DNA of 54,345 nucleotides from an uncultured Dokdonia sp. (GTDB lineage: Bacteria; Bacteroidota; Bacteroidia; Flavobacteriales; Flavobacteriaceae): positions 1 through 54,345 of the forward strand of contig NZ_CANMDS010000008.1 of the NCBI RefSeq assembly GCF_947496725.1. The letters are read 5' to 3'. Position 1 is the first letter of the stretch; each line of letters starts with the position of its first letter. Shown piece after piece: positions 35,144-44,290 of the stretch. The position numbers and the translations under genes are program-made. The notes below the pieces were generated by a model that made no database searches, was not told where the DNA came from, and was given only the letters and a program-made list of their open reading frames with translations.

Positions 35144-35827
35144 ATGTCACAACCCGTACTTCAATTATCACACGCCGCAATTTACCAACGAGAAAACCTC
35201 ATTCTCTCTGAAGTAAATGTTACCATAGAGCCAGGTGACTTTGTGTACCTCATAGGTAAAACGGGATCTGGAAAAAGTAGTTTTATGAAAACGCTTTACG
35301 GTGACCTCCCACTTACAGAGGGTAAAGGAAACATAGTAGGCGTAGACCTTAACGGACTTAAAGAAAAGAATATTCCTTTCTTACGTCGTAAACTGGGCGT
35401 TGTTTTTCAAGATTTTAAATTGCTTAATGACCGTACGGTAATAGATAATTTAAAATTTGTACTCAAGGCTACCGGCTGGAAAGATAAAACAGCTATGGAG
35501 GCAAAAATAGATGCCGTTCTTGATAAAGTAGGGATGAAAAGTAAAGGCTTTAAATATCCTTACCAGCTATCTGGAGGTGAGCAGCAACGTATCGCCATTG
35601 CTCGTGCTTTGCTTAATGACCCAGAACTTATTCTGGCAGATGAGCCTACAGGTAACCTAGACCCACAAACAAGTGTAGAGGTTATGGAAGTATTGCAGGA
35701 GATTAATAAAAACGGCAATACCATCCTTATGGCAACACACGACTATGCACTTTTACTTAAATACCCTTCTAAGACATTAAAGTGTGACGGTAACAAGGTT
35801 TTTGAGGTTGTACAGAAGACAGTATAA
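35144..35827 (+). CDS. ftsE: Cell division ATP-binding protein FtsE
   Basis: 227 aa from ATG 35144. ABC ATPase with Walker [10 protein letters not shown] (residues 38-46), Q-loop VFQDFKLL, signature [15 protein letters not shown] and Walker [14 protein letters not shown]. The FtsE-like features are [34 protein letters not shown] and the short length. It normally pairs with the membrane protein FtsX to control cell-wall hydrolases at division; no ftsX is adjacent. The surface-glycan genes begin 85 bp downstream on the same strand. Confidence 0.92.
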   Translation: MSQPVLQLSHAAIYQRENLILSEVNVTIEPGDFVYLIGKTGSGKSSFMKTLYGDLPLTEGKGNIVGVDLNGLKEKNIPFLRRKLGVVFQDFKLLNDRTVIDNLKFVLKATGWKDKTAMEAKIDAVLDKVGMKSKGFKYPYQLSGGEQQRIAIARALLNDPELILADEPTGNLDPQTSVEVMEVLQEINKNGNTILMATHDYALLLKYPSKTLKCDGNKVFEVVQKTV

Positions 35828-35911
35828 TCTTTTTATCAAAACAAGCTACCGGCTATCGTTTTTATAAGCGTAGTCATACATCATCTTAATATTGTATTTT
35901 CGTTTGCAGGT

Positions 35912-36790
35912 ATGCTTTCCATTCTTATCCCTACATATAATACAGACATTACTGCACTTGTCACATCACTTCTTGATCAGACACGAGAGGCAGGAGTAGT
36001 CTATGAACTTATTTTTTGTGAGGATGCCTCAACCTTATACCAAGAGCAAAATAGTGCACTCACCGCACAACCCTACGTTCAAGCACTTATAAATAAAACC
36101 AACCTAGGAAGAACAGCCACACGGTCAAAGCTTGCCAAAAACGCACAGTATGACTGGCTTCTCTTTCTTGATGCAGATGTGCTTATAGATAACGATCAAT
36201 TCATCAAAAACTACCTGACAGCATTACCAAGCGATGACTCTATCATAGTAGGTGGTACTTCATATATAGACGTACCACCAAAAAACAAAGAGCTACGCTG
36301 GAAATACGGTATAAAACGAGAGGCAAAAAATGCCAAAATACGAATGGAAAACCCATCGTATATTATCTCTCAAAATATACTTGTAAAAAAAGAAATATTC
36401 TTTAATCTAAACATTGTAGAGAGCAGGCGCTACGGACTTGACAATATATTCTCTTACCAGATTTATCATCAAAAAATTACTGTTTTACACATAGATAATC
36501 CTATTGTACATACGGGTCTTGAAGAGAATTTGATATTTCTAGACAAGTCACTACAGGCTATTGACACACTCATACATTATGAGCGTAGCGGGAGTGTAAG
36601 CAGAGACTTCACATCACTACAACAAGCGTATCAAAAATTAAAAAAACTCCGTCTAGACTTTGTATATCCTACAATTTTTAGTCTCTTTAAATTAGGCATA
36701 CAAAACAACATCGTGAGTAATAGACCTTCGTTATTTCTATTTGACTTATTCAGGCTCAACTACTATATAAAAAGTCGAAAAAATGCCTAA
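35912..36790 (+). CDS. Glycosyltransferase family 2
   Basis: 292 aa. GT-A fold: LSILIPTYNTDITALVTSLL at the N-terminus, the sugar-nucleotide region CEDAS, NLGRTATRSKLAKNAQYDWLLFLDADV with the metal-binding DAD, then a variable acceptor domain. Cytoplasmic-face enzyme of surface polysaccharide assembly; sugar specificity cannot be told. Its 3' end overlaps the next glycosyltransferase gene by 8 bases, so the two are an operon. Confidence 0.9.
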   Translation: MLSILIPTYNTDITALVTSLLDQTREAGVVYELIFCEDASTLYQEQNSALTAQPYVQALINKTNLGRTATRSKLAKNAQYDWLLFLDADVLIDNDQFIKNYLTALPSDDSIIVGGTSYIDVPPKNKELRWKYGIKREAKNAKIRMENPSYIISQNILVKKEIFFNLNIVESRRYGLDNIFSYQIYHQKITVLHIDNPIVHTGLEENLIFLDKSLQAIDTLIHYERSGSVSRDFTSLQQAYQKLKKLRLDFVYPTIFSLFKLGIQNNIVSNRPSLFLFDLFRLNYYIKSRKNA

Positions 36791-37715
36791 ATTCTCTGTG
36801 GTCATTACAGTATATAACAAAGCCTCTTTTGTAAAGGAGACCATAGAGAGTGTACTAAATCAAAGCATTCAAGACTTTGAGATTATAGTAGTAAACGATG
36901 GCTCTACAGATGGTAGTGATACTGTCATAAAATCTATAGCCTCAGAAAAACTTACATATCTCCCGCTTGCAGAAAATGTAGGAGCAGGTGCTGCACGCAA
37001 CATAGGCATAAAATCTGCCAGAGGATCGTTTATCGCACTGCTAGATGGTGATGATTTATGGGCTCCCTCCTACCTAGCAGAAATCACAGCTCTTATTAAT
37101 GTATATCCCGAGCACTATGTATTTGCAACAGCCGTGCTTAAGGAATATAAAAACTCAACAAGACCTAACAGTTATAGCTTTGAAAATCCAGACAACAAAC
37201 CTTTTCTAGACCTTGATTACTTTACAAGCAGTTATAAAAACACACTTCTTACAAGCAGCTCAACAGTTTTTCACCGTTCTGTATGTGAGGATGTAGGCTA
37301 TTTTAATGAAAAGATAAAAAGCGGTCAAGATACCGACTTGTGGATACGCATAGGTTTACAATACAGAATAGCCTTTAGCACAAAAGCGTGTGCAACCTAT
37401 CGCTATGCTCCACAAAGCCTTTATAAAGGAACTCGCTATGTAAAAGATAGACCAGACTATCTAGCATATTTAGAAGAAGAAAAAACAAACAAAGGCCTCA
37501 AAAGATTCATAGATCTCAATAGGTACTCGCTCATCATAAGAGCGCGACTTTGGGGTCAAGAGAAAGAAGTAAATACCTATCTAGAGCATCTTGATATAAA
37601 TAACCTTAATAATAAACAACGGTTTTTATTAAGTCTACCCACCTACGCCTTACGTCTTGCTTTTAAGAGTCAAAGCTTGCTTGAAAGAGCTGGACTCAAA
37701 TTCTCAGCTTTTTAG
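36783..37715 (+). CDS. Glycosyltransferase family 2
   Basis: 310 aa. A typical GT2 start (FSVVITVYNKASFVKETIESVLNQS), VNDGSTDGS, ENVGAGAARNIGIKSARGSFIALLDGDDLW with the DGDD metal site, and a later KSGQDTDLWIRI acceptor-side motif. Adds a sugar to a lipid-linked glycan on the cytoplasmic face; specificity unknown. Starts within the end of the preceding GT gene and overlaps the 3' end of the convergent FdtA-like gene by 12 bases. Confidence 0.92.
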   Translation: MPKFSVVITVYNKASFVKETIESVLNQSIQDFEIIVVNDGSTDGSDTVIKSIASEKLTYLPLAENVGAGAARNIGIKSARGSFIALLDGDDLWAPSYLAEITALINVYPEHYVFATAVLKEYKNSTRPNSYSFENPDNKPFLDLDYFTSSYKNTLLTSSSTVFHRSVCEDVGYFNEKIKSGQDTDLWIRIGLQYRIAFSTKACATYRYAPQSLYKGTRYVKDRPDYLAYLEEEKTNKGLKRFIDLNRYSLIIRARLWGQEKEVNTYLEHLDINNLNNKQRFLLSLPTYALRLAFKSQSLLERAGLKFSAF

Positions 37716-38093
37716 GGACTTGTAATTCTCATAGTTACGTATATAGTCATCTTCGTCATACTCGTGAGATGCCAGCACGAGACATACTGCTCCAGAAGAA
37801 AAGTTTTCTAACTCTCGCCAGATATTTACATCTATGAGTAAACCTTGATTTGGCTTATTAAGCATTACACGCTCCTTTTCTTTTCCATTATCAAGCACTA
37901 CTTCAAAACTCCCACTTACAGCAATGAGCAACTCCTTACACTCCTTATGAGCGTGACCTCCTCTATATGCTCCACTAGGCACATCGTGTAGATAATAAAC
38001 ACGCTTAATAGCATAAGGTAACACCTCTTTTTCTATCACGGCTAGATTACCTCTAGGGTCTGTAATTCTTGGTATTTCAATAAGGTTTTTCAT
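37704..38093 (-). CDS. FdtA/QdtA-like dTDP-sugar 3,4-ketoisomerase (WxcM-like cupin)
   Basis: 129 aa cupin. DPRGNLAVIE at the N-terminus and RGGHAHKECKELLIAVSGS with His47 and His49 are the active-site pattern of FdtA/QdtA, which move the keto group of dTDP-4-keto-6-deoxyglucose from C4 to C3. The product is aminated by an FdtB/QdtB aminotransferase, a candidate for which lies at 42136. FdtA and QdtA differ in product stereochemistry, which I cannot settle. Overlaps the upstream GT4 gene by 4 bases. Confidence 0.85.
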   Translation of the reverse strand: MKNLIEIPRITDPRGNLAVIEKEVLPYAIKRVYYLHDVPSGAYRGGHAHKECKELLIAVSGSFEVVLDNGKEKERVMLNKPNQGLLIDVNIWRELENFSSGAVCLVLASHEYDEDDYIRNYENYKSLKS

Positions 38094-39202
38094 AAGCTAT
38101 CTAGTAATTTTTTCCAGTCTAGAGCAATGTGTTCTGCGGCTAGATGTTTTACACTTTTTTGCGCATTTTTCTCACATCTACTAGCAAGCTCGCCATCTAG
38201 CACAAATGTACGAATGGCGGTACTTAAAGCCACCTCATCATAATTTGCTACTAGCATACCGTTTATACCGTTTTGCACAATCTCTTTTGGTCCTGAGTCA
38301 CAATCCACACTTATAACCGGAGTACCTAGCGCTAGTGACTCTACAAGTACCATTGGGAAGCCTTCGTAATGACTAGTGAGTAAGGTGCACAAGGCTCGCT
38401 CCACTACAGGCGCGGGATTAGATTGATACCCTATAAAGATGACTTTATCATTTATTCCAAGAGATTTTGAGAGTGTTGCTAGCTTTTTGGCATCTGGACC
38501 ATCTCCCATAATCACGAGAGGTAGTTTTAAGTTCGCTTTCGCGAAAGCGGAAATCATCAAACTAAAGTTCTTCACATCATCTACCAGTCGTCCATACCCT
38601 AAAAGATACGTCTCTGGAAGACTTACATTGCTCTTGCCAAAAGTCATTTTTGGTATAGGATTATACACCTGGTGAATATGTTTAAAGCCGTATCTCGCTT
38701 TAATTCTTGCAGCAATACTTTTTGAAACTCCTACAAAGTGACTCTTACCATAAAACCATTTTGCAAGCATATCTGGTGCTGGAAAATATGTTTCTAATCG
38801 AGCACTTCGCACCATATAAAGTATCCTTTGGGCTTTATAAATGTACTTTATGTATACCCATTCTTTTAAGGCAGAAGATCGAGACCTGCTATCTATAACA
38901 AGATCAAACTGCTCATTATGTAAGTAATTCTTTAATCTTTTGAGGTGCTTATACTTTGTTACTAGGCCGTCGTCCTTACGCTTATCTGCGCCTAGATTAA
39001 ATAATGTCCCTTCATAGGGATAAGAAACTCCATCTCTTATACAGATGATATGTACCGTATGCCCAAGACCTGTGAGTACTTGTGATAAAAATGCCGTAGA
39101 CCGCTCTGCACCACCCCCAGATAGGGAGATTGTAACAAGTGCAATTTTTTTATGAGTATCTTTCGGCAACAGAAGGAGTTTTTGTTTACCAAATATAATC
39201 AA
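38090..39202 (-). CDS. Glycosyltransferase family 4
   Basis: About 359-370 aa, GT-B fold. Glycine-rich N-terminal loop IALVTISLSGGGAERSTAFL, and the C-terminal donor site YEGFPMVLVESLALGTPVISVDCDSGPKEI with the EX7E pair. The start is uncertain: TTG 39202 or, more likely, TTG 39169 directly before PKDTHKKIALV, since the first overlaps the divergent gene at 39202. A palindrome copy encodes AFAKAN in the segment ISAFAKANLKLP. It retains sugars using a nucleotide-sugar donor; acceptor unknown. Confidence 0.9.
   Translation of the reverse strand: MIIFGKQKLLLLPKDTHKKIALVTISLSGGGAERSTAFLSQVLTGLGHTVHIICIRDGVSYPYEGTLFNLGADKRKDDGLVTKYKHLKRLKNYLHNEQFDLVIDSRSRSSALKEWVYIKYIYKAQRILYMVRSARLETYFPAPDMLAKWFYGKSHFVGVSKSIAARIKARYGFKHIHQVYNPIPKMTFGKSNVSLPETYLLGYGRLVDDVKNFSLMISAFAKANLKLPLVIMGDGPDAKKLATLSKSLGINDKVIFIGYQSNPAPVVERALCTLLTSHYEGFPMVLVESLALGTPVISVDCDSGPKEIVQNGINGMLVANYDEVALSTAIRTFVLDGELASRCEKNAQKSVKHLAAEHIALDWKKLLDSL
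38534..38549. repeat. Dispersed palindrome, copy 14 (coding, AFAKA frame)
   Basis: CGCTTTCGCGAAAGCG in the GT4 gene, between the two Rossmann-like domains. Confidence 0.95.
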
Positions 39203-40338
39203 TGCGCATCTTACTCGTAGGCGAATACAGCCGACTTCATAATTCTCTCAAAGAAGGTCTCACCGCATTAGGTCACGAGGTTACCCTTGTGGGTTCTGGT
39301 GATGGTTTTAAAAAGTTTCCCGTAGACATTACACTAGAAAGAGGTTACACCTCTGGCTGGAAAAAGAAGCTAAAACTGAGCATTCTTAAATTAGCCGGCA
39401 TTGATATTTCAGAAAAATCACTGCATAACCACTTTACAAAATTAAAACCTCAACTTTCTGGTTATGACGTGGTGCAACTTATTAACGAGTCTAGTTTTAA
39501 CACCACACCGTCATTAGAACTTGAGATAGCAAAGTATCTCAAGGCGCATAATAAAAAACTCTTTCTCCTCTCTTGCGGTACAGATCACATAAGTGTTACC
39601 CACGCTTTTACAGACGAACTGCCATACACAATTGCCACACCTTATATGGAGGGTAAACTCACAAAAACATCGTTTGCCCCAGCACTTAAGTACCTAGCAC
39701 CCGCTTATAAAAAATTACACACGGCACTATATAAGCTTGTAGATGGTGTGATTGCTACAGATCTTGATTATCATTTCCCTCTTAAAATTCATCGTTTATA
39801 CAAAGGGCTCATCCCAAACCCTATTAACATAGATAAGATACCTAAGCAGGAGATTGCATTTACGTATCCTATTACCATCTTCCACGGGATTAATAGAAAT
39901 AACTATTACAAAAAAGGAAATGACCTTTTTGAGCAAGCGCTTGCTATTATAAACAAGAAGTACAACGAAAAAGTAAACATCATCACCACAGAAAATCTAC
40001 CGTATGATGAATATATTACCGCTTACAATAAAGCACATATTGTGCTAGATCAAGTTTATGCCCACGATCAAGGTTACAATGCGCTGGAGTCTATGGCAAA
40101 AGGTAAGGTGGTCTTTACTGGTGCTGGCCCGCATTTTAAAGCACAATATCAATTAGATAAAACGGTGGCAATAGATGCGACACCAGATGTAAATGAAATT
40201 GTGGCAAATCTAGAAAAGCTCATAGCGTCACCTGCGCTTCTTGAAGAGATAAGTGAGAACGCACATCACTTTATAAAAACCCATCACCACTACACAAAAG
40301 TCGCCCAGCAATATCTTAAGACCTGGCAAGCTACCTAA
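39202..40338 (+). CDS. GT-B fold glycosyltransferase, divergent
   Basis: 378 aa. It begins MRILLVGEYSRLHNSLKEGL, a GT-B N-terminal Rossmann strand, and has a C-terminal donor-domain pattern (YDEYITAYNKAHIVLDQVYAHDQGYNALESMAKGKVVFTG) resembling family 4 enzymes but without the classical EX7E spacing. Sits in the glycan locus and is divergent from the GT4 gene, convergent with the acyltransferase gene with no gap between stops. Specificity unknown. Confidence 0.8.
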   Translation: MRILLVGEYSRLHNSLKEGLTALGHEVTLVGSGDGFKKFPVDITLERGYTSGWKKKLKLSILKLAGIDISEKSLHNHFTKLKPQLSGYDVVQLINESSFNTTPSLELEIAKYLKAHNKKLFLLSCGTDHISVTHAFTDELPYTIATPYMEGKLTKTSFAPALKYLAPAYKKLHTALYKLVDGVIATDLDYHFPLKIHRLYKGLIPNPINIDKIPKQEIAFTYPITIFHGINRNNYYKKGNDLFEQALAIINKKYNEKVNIITTENLPYDEYITAYNKAHIVLDQVYAHDQGYNALESMAKGKVVFTGAGPHFKAQYQLDKTVAIDATPDVNEIVANLEKLIASPALLEEISENAHHFIKTHHHYTKVAQQYLKTWQAT

Positions 40339-40869
40339 CTAAAAGAATGTAACTCCCGCAGCTACCGAGGATGTCACAACGCTTCCAGCAGCAATCACGG
40401 CATTATCACCTATGGACACACCTTTCCAGATGCTCACATTATTGCCTATAAAAACGTTTTTACCTATCGTTACTGCGGCACTTGGTCCAGCATCGGTTCG
40501 GCGTCTGGTGGGGTCAAGACTGTGAAAATTACAATTATAAATGGAGCAATTAAGCCCTATTGTTGTATCATCTCCTATCACAATCGTTCCTTCGTTTGCT
40601 ATGGCGCAAAAATTATTATTTATCGCAACGTTGTTCCCAAAAACAATCTCACTTCCCTCCTTTCTTGCCTCTATATAAGCATAGGTATTGTAAAATGATG
40701 GAGAATTAATGACACCTATTTGTACGCTTTCGCGAAAGCGTATCACACCCTTCCCATTAAGTTGTGCGGGTTGATAAAGCATAGGTTTGCCGTCTACATA
40801 GGTAGTCTGTGAGAGCAACTTGTACTTCCAGATTCTAAATGATTGCAATATGTTACCTAGGCTACTCAT
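40339..40869 (-). CDS. Left-handed beta-helix acyltransferase, apparently 3'-shortened
   Basis: 176 aa. Hexapeptide repeats (for example IVIGDDTTIGLNCSIYN and VTIGKNVFIGNNVSIWKG) give a trimeric left-handed beta-helix of the WbbJ/maltose acetyltransferase type, with the catalytic His in NFHSLD. It would acetylate a sugar or glycan. It ends VVTSSVAAGVTFF and stops exactly where relatives continue with GNPA and a closing helix; the stop abuts the convergent GT gene. A palindrome copy encodes RFRES. Overlaps the flippase gene by 8 bases. Confidence 0.82.
   Translation of the reverse strand: MSSLGNILQSFRIWKYKLLSQTTYVDGKPMLYQPAQLNGKGVIRFRESVQIGVINSPSFYNTYAYIEARKEGSEIVFGNNVAINNNFCAIANEGTIVIGDDTTIGLNCSIYNCNFHSLDPTRRRTDAGPSAAVTIGKNVFIGNNVSIWKGVSIGDNAVIAAGSVVTSSVAAGVTFF
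40723..40742. repeat. Dispersed palindrome, copy 15 (coding, RFRES frame)
   Basis: Complete 20-base palindrome TACGCTTTCGCGAAAGCGTA in the acyltransferase gene. It is the only copy read in the RFRES frame (segment VIRFRESVQIG). Confidence 0.95.
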
Positions 40870-42142
40870 TCGTTTTTGTAAAAAGCGGTTCCCGAAAGAT
40901 AAACAGTAATACCAATAAATGCATAAAATAACTTAAACAATGTCCCATTGTAGCACCCTCTGCACCAAAATTTTGTACAAAGTATATTCCAGAAGTATAG
41001 ATTATAACTAGGGAGATCACCTCGGTAATGAGGAATAATTTGAGATTATTTTTGGCAATAATTTGGTAGCCTATCACTAGTGAGGCAACCTTAAAAAAAT
41101 CTCCTAGCAACTGCCATTTAAACAATGAGGTCATAGGCATAAAATCTTCAGTAAATAATAACTGAACAATAAATGAACGCAAAAAATAAATAAGCAACAA
41201 CCCGAGCCCAAACAGGGGTAAGATGGTTTTATAAAACCCGAAAATCTCTTTTCTAAAAGCACTGCTTGTGGTGGCTTTTGATAATTGAGGCAAAATATAT
41301 AGGGTCATTAATGTCGCTACAAACTTAAAATAGTAATCTGACACACGCGTCATAGCATCCCAGTAACCAGCTCCCTCTCCTATTTCTCTACGTATCGCGA
41401 TATATACAAGCGGTAACACAATCATAGAGAATAAGGCCATAAGCGTGTAAGACCCTAGTTTGCGCAAAGCGCCTGTGTCAAATTTTGAGAATGAGATGTT
41501 TTTCAATACGCTACCTTCTTTTCCTAAAGCAACTAGCGTAATCACTAGTATCACCGCCGGACTAACAACAAGCGCAACTAGTGCTCCTTGTACACCATAG
41601 TATATGATGCTTAAGATAGTTATGGCAAGACCTATCAAGTTAGAAAAGATTTGAATCTTCACCACCTTCTTATAAGCCGACTGCCCATTAATAACAGCCA
41701 GCAAAATTCCGTTAAGTGTTATAAAAGGTAGCGCTATTGCCAGCCATTTAAACACATATGTGTACTGTGCCCCATCGCCAAAAATCTGAGTATTAAAATA
41801 AGCAGCCCCTACATATAAAATCGTCGAAACAATTATGGTAGCAATAAAACTAACGATGACAGCAGTAGACAATAACTTTGATAATGGATGACGCTCCTCA
41901 TCACCTGTAGCAATATACTTTACTATACCGTTAGACAAACCTAGATTACCGGCCGCTTGCGTGGTAGTCATAAAATTGCGCAAATAACCCAGCAATGCCA
42001 TACCGCGTTCTCCCAGGTAAATAGCGATAAGCTTTGACGTGATAAGGCCTCCCAGTATTTGTAAGCCCACACTTATTGCATTAAAAGAAGTAATCTTAAG
42101 TAAAAGATTATTTGCAATGCCGCTACGTAGTTTACCTAGCAT
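40862..42142 (-). CDS. Wzx-like polysaccharide flippase
   Basis: 426 aa with about 12 hydrophobic segments and few charges between them, the MATE/PST layout. The N-terminus (SFNAISVGLQILGGLITSKLIAIYLGERGMALLGYLRNFMT) resembles WzxE, which moves a lipid-linked repeat unit across the inner membrane. It lies between a WecE-like aminotransferase and an acyltransferase, the order seen in enterobacterial common antigen loci. Overlaps both neighbours by a few bases. Confidence 0.88.
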   Translation of the reverse strand: MLGKLRSGIANNLLLKITSFNAISVGLQILGGLITSKLIAIYLGERGMALLGYLRNFMTTTQAAGNLGLSNGIVKYIATGDEERHPLSKLLSTAVIVSFIATIIVSTILYVGAAYFNTQIFGDGAQYTYVFKWLAIALPFITLNGILLAVINGQSAYKKVVKIQIFSNLIGLAITILSIIYYGVQGALVALVVSPAVILVITLVALGKEGSVLKNISFSKFDTGALRKLGSYTLMALFSMIVLPLVYIAIRREIGEGAGYWDAMTRVSDYYFKFVATLMTLYILPQLSKATTSSAFRKEIFGFYKTILPLFGLGLLLIYFLRSFIVQLLFTEDFMPMTSLFKWQLLGDFFKVASLVIGYQIIAKNNLKLFLITEVISLVIIYTSGIYFVQNFGAEGATMGHCLSYFMHLLVLLFIFREPLFTKTNE

Positions 42143-43242
42143 TTAAAGTCGTTTATGGCTTTTATAATCTGGGTAATCTCCGTTTTAGCAAGCGATGGAC
42201 TGATAGGTAAACTGAGCACCTCACTATGCAACTGCTCGCAAACCGGTAAGGACATAGATGCAAGCTCTTGTAAAGCCTCTTGCTTGTGTGGAGGCACAGG
42301 ATAATGTATAATCGTTGCGATACCATTTGCCTTGAGATGTTCTTGTAACGCATCCCTCTGTGCACAGCGCACTACAAATAGATGCCAGACGTGATCCTTA
42401 CCCTCAGACCATTGTGGCAAAATAATGTGTTCATTATTTATCCCTTCAAGATATTGCTTTGCAATCGCAATACGCTTACTGTTCTGCGTGTCTAGATCTC
42501 TAAGTTTTATTCTCAAAAAAGCAGCCTGCAGTTCGTCGAGGCGGCTATTTACTCCAGTATATTGTGCGACATAACGCTCTTTAAAACCGTAATTTCTATA
42601 TTTTTCTACAACTTCGGCTAGCGCTTTGTCATTTGTGGTGATTGCTCCCGCATCACCTAGAGCACCTAGATTTTTTGTGGGGTAAAAGCTATGACCGCTC
42701 GCATCTGCCAGAGAGCCACTGCGCTTACCAGAAGCTGTAATTGCCCCGTGTGATTGTGCACAATCTGTAACGGTGAGTAGGTTGTACGCTTTCGCGAAAG
42801 CGTTAACCCTATCCATATCTGTAAGTCTGCCATACAAATGTGTAGGCATAATCACTCTTGTCTTTGACGTGAGCTTCTGTTCTAAATCGCTATAATCAAA
42901 GTTGAATGTATCAAGATTTGCCTCAACTAGTATAGGTATTAATCCCGCTTGTTTAACACCAATGATGGTTGCGATATAGGTGTTACTCGCAACAAGCACC
43001 TCATCGCCCACTTGTAGTTTACCTAGTATTTTATAGCCTTCTAGAATGAGTCTCAAGGCGTCAAGACCATTTGCTGTACCTATACAAAATTGAGTGCCAC
43101 AGTAAGCCGCGTACTCTTTTTGAAAAGCAGTCACCTCGTTGCCCAGAATGTACCATCCCTTCTCTAAAAAAGAATCGAACTTATTTTTAAGCTCCTTTTC
43201 ATAAGGTGCGTTTATCTCTTTTAAGTCTAAAATTGGAATCAT
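42136..43242 (-). CDS. DegT/DnrJ/EryC1/StrS family aminotransferase (FdtB/WecE-like)
   Basis: 368 aa PLP enzyme that aminates a nucleotide-linked keto sugar. The Schiff-base lysine is about Lys190 (HSFYPTKNLGALGDAGAI), with TANGLDAL near residue 56, DCAQSHGA at 160 and NSRLDELQAAFL. With the FdtA-like isomerase at 37704 the likely product is a dTDP-3-amino-3,6-dideoxyhexose; a WecE-type 4-amination is the alternative. A palindrome copy encodes AFAKAY in the segment VNAFAKAYNLL. Four-base overlap with the upstream acyltransferase gene. Confidence 0.9.
   Translation of the reverse strand: MIPILDLKEINAPYEKELKNKFDSFLEKGWYILGNEVTAFQKEYAAYCGTQFCIGTANGLDALRLILEGYKILGKLQVGDEVLVASNTYIATIIGVKQAGLIPILVEANLDTFNFDYSDLEQKLTSKTRVIMPTHLYGRLTDMDRVNAFAKAYNLLTVTDCAQSHGAITASGKRSGSLADASGHSFYPTKNLGALGDAGAITTNDKALAEVVEKYRNYGFKERYVAQYTGVNSRLDELQAAFLRIKLRDLDTQNSKRIAIAKQYLEGINNEHIILPQWSEGKDHVWHLFVVRCAQRDALQEHLKANGIATIIHYPVPPHKQEALQELASMSLPVCEQLHSEVLSLPISPSLAKTEITQIIKAINDFKC
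42786..42803. repeat. Dispersed palindrome, copy 16 (coding, AFAKA frame)
   Basis: ACGCTTTCGCGAAAGCGT in the aminotransferase gene, about 40 codons before the PLP lysine. Confidence 0.95.
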
Positions 43243-44240
43243 ATCAAGACATCTTTAAGTAGTGAATGATTCTGTACGGCAACTTTATAGAATTTGTGAA
43301 CGTGGGTACGTGCTCCAAAACATTCTTTCCAGTAAGATAAGCCACTATTGAGTTTTGTGCCGCCCTCTTCGTTTGAAATACCAAAATCAAAATAGTCTTT
43401 ATGTACAAAGGTTTGCTCTATGAGCTCATAAAACAAGAAGTCTAGCGTTCCTAACTCCTGCTTATTCTCTCCTGCCGAAATATATTGAACGTGTGCCGTG
43501 GTTTTAGTCTCGAATATAGTTGCTCCTCCTACTATCGTATTATTATGGTAGACATTAAACTGCCTTATGTTTTCTGGAAAAGAAGCTTGTAGCTTTTTTA
43601 TTTCCTCTAGTGTATGTGTGGGTTGTGATTGATGTTTTTGCTTTAGGTTAGGTACGAGTATCTCGTTCCAAAAGTTGTCAAAACCTACTTCCTCTTTTAT
43701 AACCAGACCTGCTCTGTCTGCTTTTTTTACTCCTTCCATACGATTAGATTGTATGGATAATTTATTCCTGTAATTTATCACAGACGCAGTATCTACCCGG
43801 TAACAGCTAGCACTAAGTAATTGTGCGATATACTCAAACTCATCACTGGGCATCACCGCATAAAACGTGGGAAGCTGTTTTAGATATAAAGATATGAAGC
43901 CTTGCTGCTGCGCATACTTTAATATTTCTTGAGTAATTGCTATGACATCTTGTAGTTTTTGCTTTCGCGAAAGCAAAATACCACCATACGTTAATCCCTG
44001 ATGACTGTATAGATCATTCCCGTCTGCATTAGCCGGAAGGAGCGCAATAAGTTTTTCACCTTTATAAACCAGCAGCGAGTAATCTGTAAACCTATCGCTG
44101 TGATACTCCATAAAGGAACGGTCGTGTAGAAAGGTCGCATTTTTTGCCTGTGCTACAAATTTGTTCCAGCGCTGGACATCTGCGGATTGATATTTTTTTA
44201 CAGTATAGATAGTTTGGTTGCGAGTTTTAGGATATTTCAA
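43239..44240 (-). CDS. FemAB/GNAT-like acyltransferase (Acetyltransf_6 type)
   Basis: 333 aa. Double-GNAT layout: an N-terminal half (KNATFLHDRSFMEYHSDRF) and a C-terminal half with VGGATIFETKTTAHVQYISAGEN and LDFLFYELIEQTF, then FDFGISNEEGGTKLNSGLSYWKECFGA, typical of FemAB-like proteins in Bacteroidota glycan loci. It is first of a four-gene run with aminotransferase, flippase and hexapeptide acyltransferase, so it may N-acylate the amino sugar. A palindrome copy encodes LSRK in the segment ILLSRKQKLQ. Confidence 0.82.
   Translation of the reverse strand: MKYPKTRNQTIYTVKKYQSADVQRWNKFVAQAKNATFLHDRSFMEYHSDRFTDYSLLVYKGEKLIALLPANADGNDLYSHQGLTYGGILLSRKQKLQDVIAITQEILKYAQQQGFISLYLKQLPTFYAVMPSDEFEYIAQLLSASCYRVDTASVINYRNKLSIQSNRMEGVKKADRAGLVIKEEVGFDNFWNEILVPNLKQKHQSQPTHTLEEIKKLQASFPENIRQFNVYHNNTIVGGATIFETKTTAHVQYISAGENKQELGTLDFLFYELIEQTFVHKDYFDFGISNEEGGTKLNSGLSYWKECFGARTHVHKFYKVAVQNHSLLKDVLI
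43959..43976. repeat. Dispersed palindrome, copy 17 (coding, LSRK frame)
   Basis: TTGCTTTCGCGAAAGCAA: the outer pair is symmetrically changed from C/G to T/A, as in menF, keeping a perfect palindrome. Confidence 0.95.
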
Positions 44241-44290
44241 TAAAAGTAAAACTATTTTTAATTCTATAGGATATGGTAAGAGATTAAATT

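Noticed and set aside
41393-41402. ATCGCGAT-type sites at about 41394 and 46141
   Set aside because: Contain TCGCGA but not the TTTCGCGAAA core; treated as unrelated.
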